From Elusimicrobiota bacterium (lineage in GTDB: Bacteria > Elusimicrobiota > Elusimicrobia > UBA1565 > UBA9628), in assembly GCA_016212795.1 (NCBI GenBank), contig JACRDT010000007.1, forward strand, positions 62,001 to 126,000: a DNA stretch of 64,000 nucleotides, read 5' to 3'. The position numbers and the translations under genes are program-made. The notes beneath the pieces are model-generated. The model had not been told where the DNA came from. It did no database searches and saw only the letters and a list, made by a program, of their open reading frames with translations. The first letter of the stretch is position 1. Every line of letters begins with the position of its first letter. Shown here in pieces: positions 23,795 to 31,126 of the stretch.

Positions 23795-24244
23795 ATGGTT
23801 GCAGAGAAGACGAAGAAGACGACGCCCAAGATCAAGCCCGGAGACACCGTGAAGGTGCATCTCAAGGTCGTGGAAGGCGAGAGCGAGCGCATCCAGGTCT
23901 TCGAGGGGACCGTGATCCGGTTCCGAGGCATCGGCGACTCGCAGAGCTTCACCGTGCGCAAGATTTCCTTCGGCGTCGGCGTGGAGAGGACCTTCCCGGT
24001 CGTCTCCCCCCACATCGAGAGGATCGAGTTCGTGCGCACCGGACGCGTGAGGCGCTCGCGGCTGTATTACCTGCGGGGCCTGACCGGCAAGGCCGCGCGC
24101 CTGGGCGAGGACGAGGCCAGGGAGACCGCCATCAAGGAGCACGCCAAGACGCTCGCCGAGGCGGGCCCGAAGGGCCAGGACGGCGCCGGGCCCGGGCCGG
24201 CGGCTGCGCCTCCGGCGCAGGCCGCGCCGGCCGCAGCCGCCTAG
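23795..24244 (+). CDS. rplS: 50S ribosomal protein L19 with Ala/Pro-rich tail
   Basis: A 149-residue protein. The L19 core ([20 protein letters not shown], then [10 protein letters not shown] and [20 protein letters not shown]) ends near residue 115. It continues into an unusual Lys/Glu then Ala/Pro-rich tail of about 30 residues. ATG 23795 was chosen because GGAGGT lies 7 nt upstream; an earlier in-frame start would add ten residues not seen in L19. Confidence 0.97.
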   Translation: MVAEKTKKTTPKIKPGDTVKVHLKVVEGESERIQVFEGTVIRFRGIGDSQSFTVRKISFGVGVERTFPVVSPHIERIEFVRTGRVRRSRLYYLRGLTGKAARLGEDEARETAIKEHAKTLAEAGPKGQDGAGPGPAAAPPAQAAPAAAA

Positions 24245-24255
24245 CCGGAGCGGTC

Positions 24256-24906
24256 GTGCTCTCCCGGGCCCGGTTCGACGCGGGGCTGCTCCGAGCGCAC
24301 CGGGCCCGAGTCCTGGTGGGCGTCGACGAGGCCGGGCGGGGGCCGTTGGCCGGCCCGGTGGTGGTGGCGGCCGTGCGGCTCCGGCCGGACGGGCTCGAGG
24401 GCCTGGCCCTGGTCCGGGATTCGAAGCTCCTCTCCCCCCGGCGCCGGCGCGAGTGCCTGGGCCTCATCCGCGCGGCGGCGCAGGCCGTGGCCGTGGCGTG
24501 GTCCACGCCCCGGGAGATCGAGCGGGACAACATCCTCGCGGCCACCCTGGCCGCCATGGGCCGGGCCGCGGCGCGGGCTTCGCGCGGCTGCGACCCCTCC
24601 GAGGTGCTGGTCCTCGTGGACGGCAACCGGCCGATCCCCGCTCTCGCGTGGCGCCAGGTCGCCATCCCGCGCGCCGACGACCTTTCCCTGAGCGTGGCGT
24701 CCGCCAGCATCGTGGCCAAGGTGACGAGGGACGCCTGGATGGGACGCCTGGACCGCCGCTACCCCGGCTACGGCTTGGCCGAGCATAAGGGCTACGCGAC
24801 GCGCCGCCACCTGGCGTCGCTCGAGAGGCTGGGGGCGTCGGAGGCTCACCGCAGGACCTTCGAGCCCGTCCGCCAGTCGATGCCCCCCGGGGCCGGGGCG
24901 CGGTGA
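24256..24906 (+). CDS. rnhB: Ribonuclease HII
   Basis: A 216-residue endonuclease that cleaves RNA in DNA hybrids and initiates ribonucleotide excision. The catalytic acidic residues are seen in VGVDEAGRGPLAGPVV, in VLVDGNRPIP and in ASIVAKVTRDAWM. GYGLAEHKGYATRRHL is the usual C-terminal segment. The start is GTG 24256 preceded by GGAG. The rplS-rnhB-yraN order is widely conserved. Confidence 0.96.
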   Translation: MLSRARFDAGLLRAHRARVLVGVDEAGRGPLAGPVVVAAVRLRPDGLEGLALVRDSKLLSPRRRRECLGLIRAAAQAVAVAWSTPREIERDNILAATLAAMGRAAARASRGCDPSEVLVLVDGNRPIPALAWRQVAIPRADDLSLSVASASIVAKVTRDAWMGRLDRRYPGYGLAEHKGYATRRHLASLERLGASEAHRRTFEPVRQSMPPGAGAR

Positions 24907-25241
24907 GCAGGCGGCTGGGCGACGCGGCGGAGGACGCCGCCGCCGCCTACCTCGAGCGCCAGGGCCTGCGCATCCTCGAGCGCAATTTCCGGCGCCCCTT
25001 CGGCGAGATCGACCTGGTCGCGCGGGACGCCGACACCGTGGTCTTCGTGGAGGTCAAGTCCCGGGCGGGCCGCTCCTTCGGCGTGCCCGAGGCCGCGGTC
25101 GACGGCCGCAAGCGGCGCAAGCTCGTGAAGGCCGCCCAGGCGTGGGCGTGCTCCCGGGGCTACGACGGCCCGATGCGCTTCGACGTGGTGGCCTTCGAGG
25201 GCGGCGCGGTCCGCCATATCCCCGACGCGTTCGGCCTTTGA
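24903..25241 (+). CDS. yraN: UPF0102 (YraN) endonuclease-like protein
   Basis: A 112-residue protein of the UPF0102 family with a restriction-endonuclease-like fold. The core motifs are RNFRRPFGEIDLVARD and VVFVEVKSR (the D-ExK-like triad). Its function is unresolved; a role in DNA repair or processing is assumed from the fold. The start is GTG 24903, overlapping the rnhB stop. After it, 50 nt separate this gene from the next operon. Confidence 0.93.
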   Translation: MSRRLGDAAEDAAAAYLERQGLRILERNFRRPFGEIDLVARDADTVVFVEVKSRAGRSFGVPEAAVDGRKRRKLVKAAQAWACSRGYDGPMRFDVVAFEGGAVRHIPDAFGL

Positions 25242-25291
25242 GGTCCGGCGGGCGCTCCAAGCGCGGCTCAATTTGCTAGACTTGACCCGCT

Positions 25292-26140
25292 ATGAAGATA
25301 GAACGATATGTGGGCAGCATCCGTGAGGCGGCGGCGTTCATCAAGAAGCGCGTCCCCGGGGTCCAGTGCCAAGTCGGCCTCATCCTCGGCAGCGGCCTCT
25401 CCGACGCGGTCCCCGGCCTCGAGGGGATGAAGGTCATCCCGTACACGGCCATCCCCCATTTCCCCAGGACCACGGTCGCGGGCCACGAGGGCAAGTTCAT
25501 CTTCGGCCGCTACCTGGGCAAGAACATGGCGGTCATGCAGGGCCGCTTCCATTATTACGAGGGGCACTCGATGGAGTCGATCGCCCTGCCCGTCCGCGTC
25601 ATGGAGTACCTGGGCTTGAAGTGCCTCCTCATCACGTCCGCCGTCGGTTCGATGCGGCCCAACATCAAGCCGGGGCATTTCGTCGCGCTGAAGGACCACA
25701 TCAACCTCATCGGCCGCAACCCGCTCCGCGCGTTCCACGAGGAGGAGTTCGGCGAGATGTTCCCGGACCTCAACGACGCCTACGACCCCCTGCTGCGCAA
25801 GGTCGTCCTGGCGCTCTGCCGGAAGCACCGCGTCCCCGCCCATGAGGGCGTCTACATGGCGGTCGGCGGCCCGTCCTACGAGACCCCCGCCGAGATCCGG
25901 GCCTTCCGGAGGCTTGGCGCCGACGTCGTCGGGATGTCCGTGGTCCCCGAGGTCATCGTGGCCCGGCAGATGGGCGTCAGGACCATGGTCCTCACGTGGA
26001 TCTCCAACATGGCCAGCGGCCTGCCGGGGGCCAGCCTGAGCCACCCCGAGGTGCTCGCGCTGGGCAAGCAGGTCTGCGGCCGGCTCAAGCTCGTCCTCCA
26101 CGACCTCCTCAAGATGGCCCCATCGTCGCTATGCGGCTGA
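25292..26140 (+). CDS. punA: Purine-nucleoside phosphorylase (trimeric type)
   Basis: A 282-residue enzyme that splits purine nucleosides with phosphate into base and ribose-1-phosphate. Family segments are LILGSGLSDAVPGL (phosphate loop), MQGRFHYYEGHSM, LLITSAVGSM, VGGPSYETPAEIRAFRRLGA and VVGMSVVPEVIVARQMG. A -10-like TAGACT (25277-25282) lies 9 nt before the ATG. It overlaps deoA by 10 nt, and together with upp it forms a salvage operon. Confidence 0.95.
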   Translation: MKIERYVGSIREAAAFIKKRVPGVQCQVGLILGSGLSDAVPGLEGMKVIPYTAIPHFPRTTVAGHEGKFIFGRYLGKNMAVMQGRFHYYEGHSMESIALPVRVMEYLGLKCLLITSAVGSMRPNIKPGHFVALKDHINLIGRNPLRAFHEEEFGEMFPDLNDAYDPLLRKVVLALCRKHRVPAHEGVYMAVGGPSYETPAEIRAFRRLGADVVGMSVVPEVIVARQMGVRTMVLTWISNMASGLPGASLSHPEVLALGKQVCGRLKLVLHDLLKMAPSSLCG

Positions 26141-27447
26141 TCGACCTCGTCATCAAGAAACGCGACGGGCGCGCGCACTCGCCCGAAGAGATCCGCTTCA
26201 TCGCCCAAGCGGCCGCCGCGGGCTCGGCGCCCGACTATCAGCTTGCCGCCTGGCTCATGGCCGTCATCCTCAACGGGATGGACAAGGCCGAGACCGTGGC
26301 CATGACGCGCGAGATGGCGGCCTCGGGCTCGCGGCTTTGCCTCAAGGGCTACGGGAAGCCCAAGGTCGACAAGCATTCCACCGGCGGCGTCGGCGACGGC
26401 GTCTCCATCGCGCTGGCCCCGCTGGCCGCGGCGGCGGGGCTCGTGGTCCCGATGATGTCAGGGCGGGGCCTCGGCCACACGGGGGGCACGCTCGACAAGC
26501 TCGAGGCCATCCGCGGCTTCAAGGTCCAGCTCCCCGAGGCGCGCATCAAACGCCAGCTCTCGGCCATCGGCGTGTGCATGTTCGGGCAGACCGAGGACCT
26601 CGCCCCGGCCGACCGCAAGCTCTACCACCTGCGCGACGCGACCGGCACCGTGGAGTCGCTGCCCCTCATCGTCTCGAGCATCCTTTCGAAGAAGCTCGCC
26701 GAGGACCTCGACGCTCTGGTCCTCGACGTGAAGACGGGGTCGGGGGCCTTCTTCAGCGACTATCGGCAGTCCCAGGAGGCGGCCTCGGCGCTCGTGGCCA
26801 CGGCTGGCGGCCTGGGGCTCAAGGCCGCGGCGCTCATCACCTCCATGGACCAGCCGCTCGGCAGGTACGTGGGCAACGCCTTGGAGGTCCGCCAGGCCGT
26901 CGAGATCCTGCACGGCGACGCCTCGGCCGGCGACTATCTCGAATGCCTGCTGGCGCTGGGAGGCTGGATGCTGCGCCTCGGCGGGCTGGCCCGGACCGCC
27001 GACGAGGGCGTGGAGCGCTGCGAACGCCTGATCCGCGACGGCTCCGCGCTCAAGCGCTTCAGGGAGATGGTCAGGCTGCAGGGCGGCGACCCGAAGGTCG
27101 CCGACGACCCGGACCGCCTGCCGAAAGCCTCGTCCATGCTGCCGGTCGCGGCCCCCCGGGCGGGCTTCATCGCCGGGCTCGCGGCCAAGACCGTGGGCCA
27201 CGCGGCCCTGCTGCTCGGGGCCGGCCGGACCCGCATGGAGGACAAGATCGACTACGGCGCCGGGATCATCGTCGAGCGCAAGCTCGGGGACCGGGTCCGG
27301 CAGGGCGAGGTCATCGCGCGCCTCTACGGCTCGGACGCCGCCAAGCTCCGCGAGTCCCGCAAGAAATACCTGGAGGCCGTCCGGATCGCGCCGTCGGCGC
27401 CTCCGGCGCCCCCGGTCGTGAGGAAGGTCATATGCCCGGCCGCCTGA
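26131..27447 (+). CDS. deoA: Thymidine / pyrimidine-nucleoside phosphorylase
   Basis: A 438-residue enzyme that phosphorolyses pyrimidine nucleosides. The N-terminal helical domain carries YQLAAWLMAVILNGMD. The phosphate-binding signature is KVDKHSTGGVGDGVSIALAP, and SGRGLGHTGGTLDKLEAI follows. The C-terminal mixed domain includes YGAGIIVERKLGDRVRQGEV. Whether it prefers thymidine only or all pyrimidine nucleosides cannot be read from sequence. It overlaps both punA and upp. Confidence 0.96.
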   Translation: MRLIDLVIKKRDGRAHSPEEIRFIAQAAAAGSAPDYQLAAWLMAVILNGMDKAETVAMTREMAASGSRLCLKGYGKPKVDKHSTGGVGDGVSIALAPLAAAAGLVVPMMSGRGLGHTGGTLDKLEAIRGFKVQLPEARIKRQLSAIGVCMFGQTEDLAPADRKLYHLRDATGTVESLPLIVSSILSKKLAEDLDALVLDVKTGSGAFFSDYRQSQEAASALVATAGGLGLKAAALITSMDQPLGRYVGNALEVRQAVEILHGDASAGDYLECLLALGGWMLRLGGLARTADEGVERCERLIRDGSALKRFREMVRLQGGDPKVADDPDRLPKASSMLPVAAPRAGFIAGLAAKTVGHAALLLGAGRTRMEDKIDYGAGIIVERKLGDRVRQGEVIARLYGSDAAKLRESRKKYLEAVRIAPSAPPAPPVVRKVICPAA

Positions 27448-28058
27448 TCGTCTCCGACCATCCGCTCGTCCTCGAGAAGCTCGCGCTCCTGCGCGACAAG
27501 CGGACCGCGCCGGAGGAGTTCCGGCGCGCCATGCAGGCCGCCTCGGCGCTCCTGGGCTGCGAGGTCCTGCGCGCCGTCCGGACGAGGAGGGCCGTCGTCG
27601 CCACGCCTCTGCGCCGGGCCAAGGTCGTGGCCTTGGACCAGAGCATCACGGTCGTGGCCATCCTGCGGGCGGGCCTCGGCATGCTGCCCGGGGTGCTGAG
27701 CCTGGTGCCGTCGGCGCGCATCGGCCACATCGGGCTCTACCGCAACGAGGAGACCCTCAACCCCGTGCGCTACTACGTCCGGCTGCCGCGGGACCTGGCC
27801 GACTCCTACGTCGTCCTCTGCGACCCCATGCTGGCCACCGGGGGCTCCGCGGCGGAGGCCATCCGGATCCTCAAGACCGACGGGGCCAAGAACATCACGC
27901 TCCTGAGCCTGATCGCCTCGCGGACCGGCGTCGGGCGGGTGCATGCCGCCCACCCCGAGGTGCCCATCTACACCGCCGGGCTCGACCCCAAGCTCAACGA
28001 CAAGGGCTACATCGTGCCCGGGCTCGGCGACGCGGGGGACCGGCTGTTCGCGACCTGA
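27432..28058 (+). CDS. upp: Uracil phosphoribosyltransferase
   Basis: A 208-residue enzyme that makes UMP from uracil and PRPP. The PRPP-binding loop is VVLCDPMLATGGSAAEAI. AILRAGLGMLPGV and the C-terminal IVPGLGDAGDRLFAT are diagnostic. The start is ATG 27432 behind GAGGAAGG. It converts the uracil released by the upstream phosphorylase, completing the pyrimidine salvage route. It ends 16 nt from the convergent repeat-peptide gene. Confidence 0.97.
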   Translation: MPGRLIVSDHPLVLEKLALLRDKRTAPEEFRRAMQAASALLGCEVLRAVRTRRAVVATPLRRAKVVALDQSITVVAILRAGLGMLPGVLSLVPSARIGHIGLYRNEETLNPVRYYVRLPRDLADSYVVLCDPMLATGGSAAEAIRILKTDGAKNITLLSLIASRTGVGRVHAAHPEVPIYTAGLDPKLNDKGYIVPGLGDAGDRLFAT

Positions 28059-28074
28059 GGTCCGGGGGCGGGCT

Positions 28075-28386
28075 CTAAGAGCAGGTGTTGGGCCAATCGC
28101 AGGTCTGGTAGGGCTTATCCTGGATCGTCGGCCCGGCGGGCAGGGCTTGAACGAGCTCGACGGCAGTCGACCGGCACAGGTTGGGCCACACGCAAGGCTG
28201 GACCTGGACGACGGGGGCGGCGGGCTCGTCGGAGCGGCAAAGGTTGGGCCACACGCAGGGCTGGACCTGGGCGACGGTCTCTTCGGACCGGCAGAGGTTG
28301 GGCCACACGCAGGGCTGGACCTGGGCGACCTGGAGCCCGACGGGGTTGATGGGGCTGAGGCCTGCGATCAAAATCAGTTCGAACAT
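28075..28386 (-). CDS. Repeat peptide with four CxWPNxC motifs (unknown, possible exported or modified peptide)
   Basis: A 103-residue protein unlike any family I know. A short hydrophobic start (MFELILIAGLSPINPVG) leads into three copies of VQPCVWPNLCRS spaced by acidic linkers (SEETVA, then SDEPAAPV). A final variant CDWPNTC sits two residues from the C-terminus. Every motif has two cysteines five residues apart around Trp-Pro-Asn. The start is firm: GGAGG lies 8 nt before ATG 28386. It is preceded by a consensus -10 without a -35 and by FNR-type boxes. Possible roles are metal or cluster binding, a disulfide peptide, or a precursor with repeated cores. No modification enzyme is adjacent. 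Confidence 0.72.
   Translation of the reverse strand: MFELILIAGLSPINPVGLQVAQVQPCVWPNLCRSEETVAQVQPCVWPNLCRSDEPAAPVVQVQPCVWPNLCRSTAVELVQALPAGPTIQDKPYQTCDWPNTCS
28090..28360 (-). repeat. Coding tandem repeat of the CxWPNxC unit
   Basis: Three nearly identical 36-nt blocks encoding VQPCVWPNLCRS, separated by 15-24 nt linkers, plus a diverged fourth block (CDWPNTC). DNA identity between blocks is close to complete, which points to recent duplication or gene conversion. Confidence 0.85.
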
Positions 28387-28418
28387 CGTCTTATCCTCCG
28401 GAATCTTGCGATGGACAT

Positions 28419-28424
28419 AGTATA
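28419..28424 (-). promoter_or_regulatory. -10 element of the repeat-peptide gene
   Basis: TATACT on the minus strand in the context CCGTATACTATG. At 17 nt upstream the sequence (TGGCCG) does not resemble a -35, which suggests that the promoter needs an activator. The predicted start near 28412 gives a leader of about 26 nt that contains the ribosome-binding site. Confidence 0.6.
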
Positions 28425-28469
28425 CGGCTTGGCCGGGCCGCCGGCCACGAGACGGGTCAACGAAGGGTG

Positions 28470-28496
28470 TTGACACCCGTCATTGATGGCGGTCAA
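28470..28496. promoter_or_regulatory. Two adjoining FNR/CRP-family boxes
   Basis: TTGAC-ACCC-GTCAT (28470-28483) and TTGAT-GGCG-GTCAA (28483-28496) sit end to end. The second matches 9 of 10 half-site positions of the FNR consensus TTGAT-N4-ATCAA. A further inverted repeat GTCAAC-N7-GTTGAC spans 28456-28474. They lie between the FNR-like regulator stop and the repeat-peptide promoter, centred about 65-78 bp upstream of the predicted start. Confidence 0.65.
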
Positions 28497-28520
28497 TCCC
28501 TTGGGGGCCGGCGGGCGCGG

Positions 28521-29225
28521 TTAAGCGGAGGTCCCGGCCAGGCTCTGGAGTTGGCCTGGGTTGACGACGACGATGTCCTTCCCGCGACGCTGGATGATGC
28601 CCCGCTGCTCGAAGTCCCTCAGGAGGCGCACCGTGGTCTCGATGGTGAGGCCCGACATCTCGCCGAGGTCCCGCCGCTTGATGCCGGAGATCGCCGGGTG
28701 GGGCTTGCGGGGCTGCATCATGCCGAGGAGGGTGTCGGCGAGGCGTCCGCGGGCGGGCTTGAAGGCGATGTCCCGCGCCTTGTTCTCCCCGGCGCGGACA
28801 TCGATGGCGAGGGCCTTGAGCAGCGCCAGGGCCGAGTTCGGGAACTTCATGAGGAAGTTGATGAAGGTCCGCTTGTCGATCATGGAGACCACGCTCGGCT
28901 CCAGCGCCTCGACGTTGCTGCTGTAGGGGCCTTCGGCGAGGATGGCGATGTGCCCGACCAGGTCCCCGGGGTACTCGATGCGCGTGGTGAGCTGCTGGCC
29001 CGTGCGGCTGGATTTGAAGACCTTGACCTTGCCGGTGCAGACGATGTAGAGGGCATGGGGCTGCGAGCCCTCGTACATGACGACCTCGCCGGCCTTGAAG
29101 GTGTGCGCCAGGCGCATCTCCTTCCAGGCCTGCTTGGTCTCTTTCGTGCCGATCAGGTCATAGTAGCAGTTGGCCTTGAACTGGCACCAGTCGCAGTTGG
29201 GGGCGATCTTCTTGGAAAAGGCCAT
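28521..29225 (-). CDS. CRP/FNR-family regulator with FNR-like N-terminal cysteines
   Basis: A 234-residue transcription factor. The first 20 residues contain C-x2-C-x5-C (NCDWCQFKANC), the same spacing as the cluster ligands of FNR. A cyclic-nucleotide-binding-type beta roll follows (about 38-150, GEVVMYEGSQPHALYIVCTG), then the dimer helix and a winged helix with GRLADTLLG and RRDLGEMSGLTIETTVRLL as recognition region. Cys63 is the only obvious candidate for a fourth ligand. An oxygen- or NO-sensing role is likely. It reads toward the repeat-peptide gene. Confidence 0.92.
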   Translation of the reverse strand: MAFSKKIAPNCDWCQFKANCYYDLIGTKETKQAWKEMRLAHTFKAGEVVMYEGSQPHALYIVCTGKVKVFKSSRTGQQLTTRIEYPGDLVGHIAILAEGPYSSNVEALEPSVVSMIDKRTFINFLMKFPNSALALLKALAIDVRAGENKARDIAFKPARGRLADTLLGMMQPRKPHPAISGIKRRDLGEMSGLTIETTVRLLRDFEQRGIIQRRGKDIVVVNPGQLQSLAGTSA

Positions 29226-29301
29226 GATGAGCAGGGGAATTTACAAGTACCATATAGAATACCATTTCCCCGTCGAAACCCGCAAGAGCGTGTCGGAGCT
29301 C

Positions 29302-30537
29302 TTATCGGCGGGCCTGAAGTCGTTCCATGTGGGGTCCCAGGACCGCCTGGAAACCCGGCAGGTCGCGGATGGGCTCGAGCTCGGTGTCCGTCCTGGCCAG
29401 CAGCGACATCTTCCTGAGCTCCGCGTCCGAGGGGGCGTTCTTGAAGGCCTCGCCGAGGGCTCGCAGGGACTGGGAGTACTTCCCGGACACCGCGTAGGCG
29501 AGGGCGAGCTGGTAGTAGGCGCTGGAGTTGCCCGGCATCTCCTGGACGGCGTACCGGAGGGCCTTGACGGCGCCGTTGGTCAGGCCCAGCTTGTTGTAGG
29601 CCGTGCCCATCCTCTCGTAGACGAGCGAGAGTTGGGTCGCATTGAGGATCGCGGACTCCTGATTGAGGACCAGGGTCTCGTTGTACCCGTCGACGGAGTC
29701 GCGGAACCGCCCGAATTTGAACTCCTCGTCGGCATTGGACAAGCGCCGGAGGACCGCGGAATCGGACTGGGTCTCGGCGAGGATGTCCTTCCTCTGGTCG
29801 GGGGGCGTGTCACGGATGGCGTCGCGCAGCTCCTCCTTAGAAGAGGTGTCGGCGGCCTGCGCCAGGGCCTGCTTGGGGTTCATCCCCGACTCGTACTCGG
29901 CGACGATGCCGCGGTTGAGGTCGCTCTTGAGCATGGAGGAGAAGAACGGGTCCGTCTTGACCATCTGGACCAGGGACTTGTCCTTGTTGGTGGCGCGGGC
30001 TTTGCGCAGGGCCAGGGCCAGGTTCGCCGCCGAGCGCGGGACATCGTTCATCCGATAGCGCAGCCTCGCGGCGTAGAGGGGCAGCATGGGGTTGTCGGGC
30101 GAGGCCTGGAAGGCCCGCCGGTAGGCCTCGATGGCCTTCTCGTCGGCTCCCACGGCCTCGTAGCAGAGGCCCATGCTGTGGTAGACGCGATAGGGGGCCG
30201 TCACCGACCCCAGCTCGGGGTCGAGGGAGATGGCGACGTTGTAGGCGGCGATGGCCTGGGCGGCCTGGGCGCTGTCGGCGGCCTCGGGGGCTCCCCCGAC
30301 GAAGGCCTTCTGGTAGTGGGCGTAGGCGAGCATGAAATAGGCTTCGGCGGTCTTCTTGGTCTTGGCCGCCTTGGAGAAGCTCCGGATGGCCTTGTCCCAG
30401 GAGCGGGTCTTCATGCTCTGAGCCCCTTGGCTCAGGAAGAGCTTGTAGCCGCTCGAGGCCGATTTCTTTGCCGCTGACGCCGAGGGCGCGACGAGAAGGA
30501 TGGCGATCAGGGCGGTAAGGAGTTTCTTCGTGCTCAT
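29302..30537 (-). CDS. Exported tetratricopeptide-repeat protein
   Basis: A 411-residue periplasmic protein. The signal peptide is MSTKKLLTALIAILLVAPSASA. The mature part is alpha-helical with several TPR-like units, for example KTAEAYFMLAYAHYQKAF, YRVYHSMGLCYEAVGADEKA and SAYYQLALAYAVSGKYSQSL. Such proteins scaffold envelope complexes. ATG 30537 was chosen because GGAGG lies 8 nt upstream; longer readings run into hairpin repeat copies C and D. Partner proteins are not evident. Confidence 0.85.
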   Translation of the reverse strand: MSTKKLLTALIAILLVAPSASAAKKSASSGYKLFLSQGAQSMKTRSWDKAIRSFSKAAKTKKTAEAYFMLAYAHYQKAFVGGAPEAADSAQAAQAIAAYNVAISLDPELGSVTAPYRVYHSMGLCYEAVGADEKAIEAYRRAFQASPDNPMLPLYAARLRYRMNDVPRSAANLALALRKARATNKDKSLVQMVKTDPFFSSMLKSDLNRGIVAEYESGMNPKQALAQAADTSSKEELRDAIRDTPPDQRKDILAETQSDSAVLRRLSNADEEFKFGRFRDSVDGYNETLVLNQESAILNATQLSLVYERMGTAYNKLGLTNGAVKALRYAVQEMPGNSSAYYQLALAYAVSGKYSQSLRALGEAFKNAPSDAELRKMSLLARTDTELEPIRDLPGFQAVLGPHMERLQARR

Positions 30538-30624
30538 GGTTGAGTCCTCCATACTGAAAGTGTAGCCCCTGACCCTGGACAGGGCGAGGGTCGCAGGTCC
30601 CCGAGGCGTCTGGGCCCTTGGGCC

Positions 30625-30735
30625 TATATCACTCGCCCCTCCCCGCGGGAGGGGCGAGTAGCGGGTGGGGTTGATGTCGCAGTCACTCTCCCCCCCCACG
30701 GGGGGAGAGTAGCGGGGGGCCGATGCCGTTTTATT
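30625..30735 (-). repeat. Hairpin repeat, tandem copies C and D
   Basis: Two adjoining copies on the minus strand upstream of the TPR gene. D (about 30680-30735) has the stem ACTCTCCCC / GGGGAGAGT. C (about 30625-30681) has ACTCGCCCC / GGGGCGAGT. D begins ATAAAACGGCATCGGCC, so the usual ATG has become ATA and a base is missing, leaving no micro-ORF. The D stem difference is compensated on both arms. Confidence 0.82.
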
Positions 30736-30754
30736 GGGAGGCCCCCCAAATTGC

Positions 30755-30760
30755 TATAAT
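30755..30760 (+). promoter_or_regulatory. -10 element of tRNA-His
   Basis: TATAAT ends 14 nt before the mature tRNA 5' end. A weak TTATTG lies 18 nt upstream as a possible -35. Confidence 0.55.
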
Positions 30761-30774
30761 CCCCCCCGTCGGTC

Positions 30775-30853
30775 GGTGGCTGTAGCTCAGCCCGGTTAGA
30801 GCGCTTGGCTGTGAACCAAGAGGCCGCGGGTTCAAATCCCGTCAGCCACCCCA
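30775..30853 (+). tRNA. tRNA-His (anticodon GTG)
   Basis: A full cloverleaf. The acceptor GTGGCTG pairs with CAGCCAC, and G-1 faces the C73 discriminator, the histidine identity feature. The anticodon arm is CTTGG-CTGTGAA-CCAAG with anticodon GTG. The T arm is GCGGG-TTCAAAT-CCCGT. The CCA end is encoded. A toxin-antitoxin pair follows within 50 nt. Confidence 0.97.
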
Positions 30854-30863
30854 TTTGTTGTCC

Positions 30864-30892
30864 TTGACAAGGTGTAACACTTCTGGTACACT
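30864..30892 (+). promoter_or_regulatory. Promoter, TTGACA-N17-TACACT, of the toxin-antitoxin operon
   Basis: A perfect -35 (30864-30869), 17-nt spacing and -10 (30887-30892). The ATG at 30899 follows exactly 6 nt after the -10, so the mRNA is predicted to be leaderless. No ribosome-binding site is visible before this ATG. Confidence 0.8.
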
Positions 30893-30898
30893 TTGAAT

Positions 30899-31126
30899 AT
30901 GCCCAGCCTTAACCCCAGAGTCAACGTCGTTTTGGAAAAGCCGTTGTTCTTAACGCTGAAGAAGTTGGCGGCAAAGGATGGCGTGTCATTGTCCACCAAA
31001 GTCCGCGACCTGATTCGTGAGGCGTTGGAAGAATATGAAGAGGCCTTCCTGGTCAGCGCGGCCCGGGAGCGCTCCAAGACCTTCAAGCGCGCGCAGGCCT
31101 TGACCCACGAACAGGTCTGGAAGTGA
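30899..31126 (+). CDS. Ribbon-helix-helix antitoxin
   Basis: A 75-residue antitoxin. The N-terminal RHH-like region (NPRVNVVLEKPLFLTLKKLA, then KVRDLIREALEEYEEAFL) would bind DNA, and the charged helical C-terminus would wrap the toxin. Its stop overlaps the toxin ATG (TGATG). Base composition is clearly more AT-rich than the neighbours, as expected for a mobile module. A TTG two codons upstream is a less likely start. Confidence 0.85.
   Translation: MPSLNPRVNVVLEKPLFLTLKKLAAKDGVSLSTKVRDLIREALEEYEEAFLVSAARERSKTFKRAQALTHEQVWK

Noticed and set aside
30624..30854. Leftward open frame covering the tRNA-His and the hairpin repeats
   Set aside because: It runs antisense through a tRNA gene and consists of repeat and tRNA complement.
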